The notes under the pieces: model-generated
The model's input: only the letters and a program-made list of their open reading frames with translations
Database searches by the model: none
What the model was told of the DNA's origin: nothing
Origin: Stutzerimonas xanthomarina
GTDB lineage: Bacteria > Pseudomonadota > Gammaproteobacteria > Pseudomonadales > Pseudomonadaceae
Direction of reading: 5' to 3'
Assembly: GCF_003935375.1 (NCBI RefSeq)
Contig: NZ_RHQM01000002.1
Location: 124,001 to 188,000 of the forward strand
Length of the DNA stretch: 64,000 nt
Made by a program: the position numbers and the translations under genes
Shown: positions 62,987 to 64,000 of the stretch, piece after piece
How positions within the stretch are numbered: position 1 is the first letter of the stretch
Layout of the letters: every line of letters begins with the position of its first letter

Positions 62987-64000
62987 TCAGGACTCTTTGT
63001 AGCGGTCGGCAATGAAGGCCACCAGCGCGCGGGCGATATGTCCCTTGCTGGCCTGGCCGAAACGGGTTTCGTGTTGCTGGCGGTCGATCACGCTGACGGC
63101 GTTGTCTTCGCTGTTGAAGCCGATGCTGGGGTTGGCCACGTCATTGGCGACGATCAGATCGAGATTCTTGTCGCGCAGCTTGCGCGTGGCGTACTCCAGC
63201 AGATTCTCGGTTTCTGCGGCGAAACCGACGCAGAACGGACGGTCCGTGCGGCTGGCCAGCGTGGCGAGGATGTCCGGGTTGCGCACCATCTGCAGCAGCA
63301 GGCCGTCACCGGTCGTGGGATCTTTCTTCAGTTTGTGCGGTGCCACCACTTCCGGGCGGTAGTCGGCTACCGCCGCTGCGGCGACGAGAATGTCGCAGGG
63401 CATCGCCGCTTCGCACGCGGCAAGCATGTCGCGGGCGCTGACCACGTCGATGCGCTGCACGCGATCGGGCGTCGGCAGGAACACCGGGCCGGTCACCAGC
63501 GTGACCCGCGCACCGGCCTCGGCGGCCGCCTCGGCCAGAGCGAAGCCCATCTTGCCGGAGCTGTGGTTGGTGATGTAGCGAACCGGGTCGATGTTTTCCT
63601 GGGTTGGACCTGCAGTGATCAGCAGGTGCTTGCCCGTCAGCAGGCCGGTCGCGAAGCAGTCCGCGGCGGCCTGGGCGAGTTCGTCGGCCTCGAGCATGCG
63701 GCCCATGCCGACATCGCCGCAGGCCTGGCTGCCGGAGCCGGGGCCGAACAGACGAATGCCACGTTTCAACAGCAATTCGCGATTGGCCTGAGTGGCCGGA
63801 TCGGCCCACATGGCCTGGTTCATGGCCGGCGCCAGGGCGACCGGGGCGTTGGTCGCCAGCACCACGGTGGTCAGTAGATCATTGGCGACGCCTTGGGCCA
63901 GGCGTGCCATGAGGTCGGCGGTGGCCGGCGCGATCAACACCAGATCGGCCCAGCGCGCCAGTTCGATGTGACCCATCGCCGCTTCGGCGGCGGGGTCGAG
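62987..64000 (-). CDS. coaBC: Phosphopantothenoylcysteine synthetase/decarboxylase CoaBC (5' end outside window)
   Basis: A bifunctional coenzyme A synthesis enzyme; the visible part is about 337 codons and the frame is open to the right edge, so roughly the first 65-70 residues are missing. The CoaC part shows [33 protein letters not shown] and APAMNQAMW. The CoaB part starts near [37 protein letters not shown] and contains [21 protein letters not shown] and [20 protein letters not shown]. Catalytic residues of both halves in the visible part appear intact. Confidence 0.95.
   Translation of the reverse strand, partial: LDPAAEAAMGHIELARWADLVLIAPATADLMARLAQGVANDLLTTVVLATNAPVALAPAMNQAMWADPATQANRELLLKRGIRLFGPGSGSQACGDVGMGRMLEADELAQAAADCFATGLLTGKHLLITAGPTQENIDPVRYITNHSSGKMGFALAEAAAEAGARVTLVTGPVFLPTPDRVQRIDVVSARDMLAACEAAMPCDILVAAAAVADYRPEVVAPHKLKKDPTTGDGLLLQMVRNPDILATLASRTDRPFCVGFAAETENLLEYATRKLRDKNLDLIVANDVANPSIGFNSEDNAVSVIDRQQHETRFGQASKGHIARALVAFIADRYKES

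Overview
The window is one continuous stretch of GC-rich gammaproteobacterial chromosome. Gene content, gene order and protein style point to Pseudomonas sensu lato, most likely the stutzeri group (Stutzerimonas). The diagnostic neighbourhoods are crc/pyrE, rph-yicC-gmk-rpoZ-spoT-ridA, argB-algC-dut-coaBC, phoB-phoR next to ubiC-ubiA, glcC/glcDEFGB with a glycolate permease, rubA-rubB-hupA, and rppH-ptsP-lgt-thyA. The species is inferred from sequence features and memory of related genomes, not from a search. I see no rRNA, tRNA, CRISPR array, insertion sequence or prophage.

Layout. 1-8.3 kb: end of a DUF2269-like membrane protein, a HAD phosphatase, rppH, ptsP (nitrogen PTS enzyme I), an NRDE protein, a TSUP permease, lgt, thyA and a lone ParA-type ATPase. 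8.3-12.9 kb: a compact five-gene branched-chain-type ABC importer operon on the minus strand, preceded by a 382-bp gap carrying an A-rich motif. 13.2-22.3 kb: tandem universal stress protein, response regulator, M23 peptidase, outer-membrane barrel protein, CNNM/CorC protein, phoR-phoB, ubiA and ubiC. 22.4-31.9 kb: the glycolate locus (glcC divergent from glcDEFGB and permease) with two identical perfect GlcC-type operators and a strong terminator. 31.9-34.3 kb: rubredoxin (55 aa), rubredoxin reductase, HU and an SCP2-like protein. 34.4-40 kb: glutarate catabolism (gcdR, gcdH, gcdG), an MDR oxidoreductase and a divergent LysR regulator. 40.1-49.2 kb: a lineage-variable block with a LemA-TPM-TPM trio, a TPR protein divergent from a GlxA-type regulator, a second FtsH-like membrane protease with a hairpin-rich leader, an orphan periplasmic binding protein and a FecR-domain/OmpA-lipoprotein pair. 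49.3-64 kb: conserved core (ridA, spoT, rpoZ, gmk, yicC, rph, crc, pyrE, a DUF3360 permease, argB, algC, dut, coaBC).

The genes combine stress and global regulation (SpoT, omega, PtsP, PhoBR, Crc, HU) with two-carbon and five-carbon acid catabolism (glycolate to glyoxylate to malate; glutarate to glutaryl-CoA to crotonyl-CoA), ubiquinone entry steps and nucleotide synthesis. Four leaders in the window carry A-rich motifs of the type recognised by Hfq with Crc, whose gene is also here. I found no clear new defence or mobile system. The best candidates for undescribed biology are the FtsH-like protease with its leader of four tandem hairpins, the FecR/OmpA pair with two tandem hairpins in its leader, a perfect 39-bp palindrome at the 3' end of crc, and the membrane-extended AlgC with an internal start.
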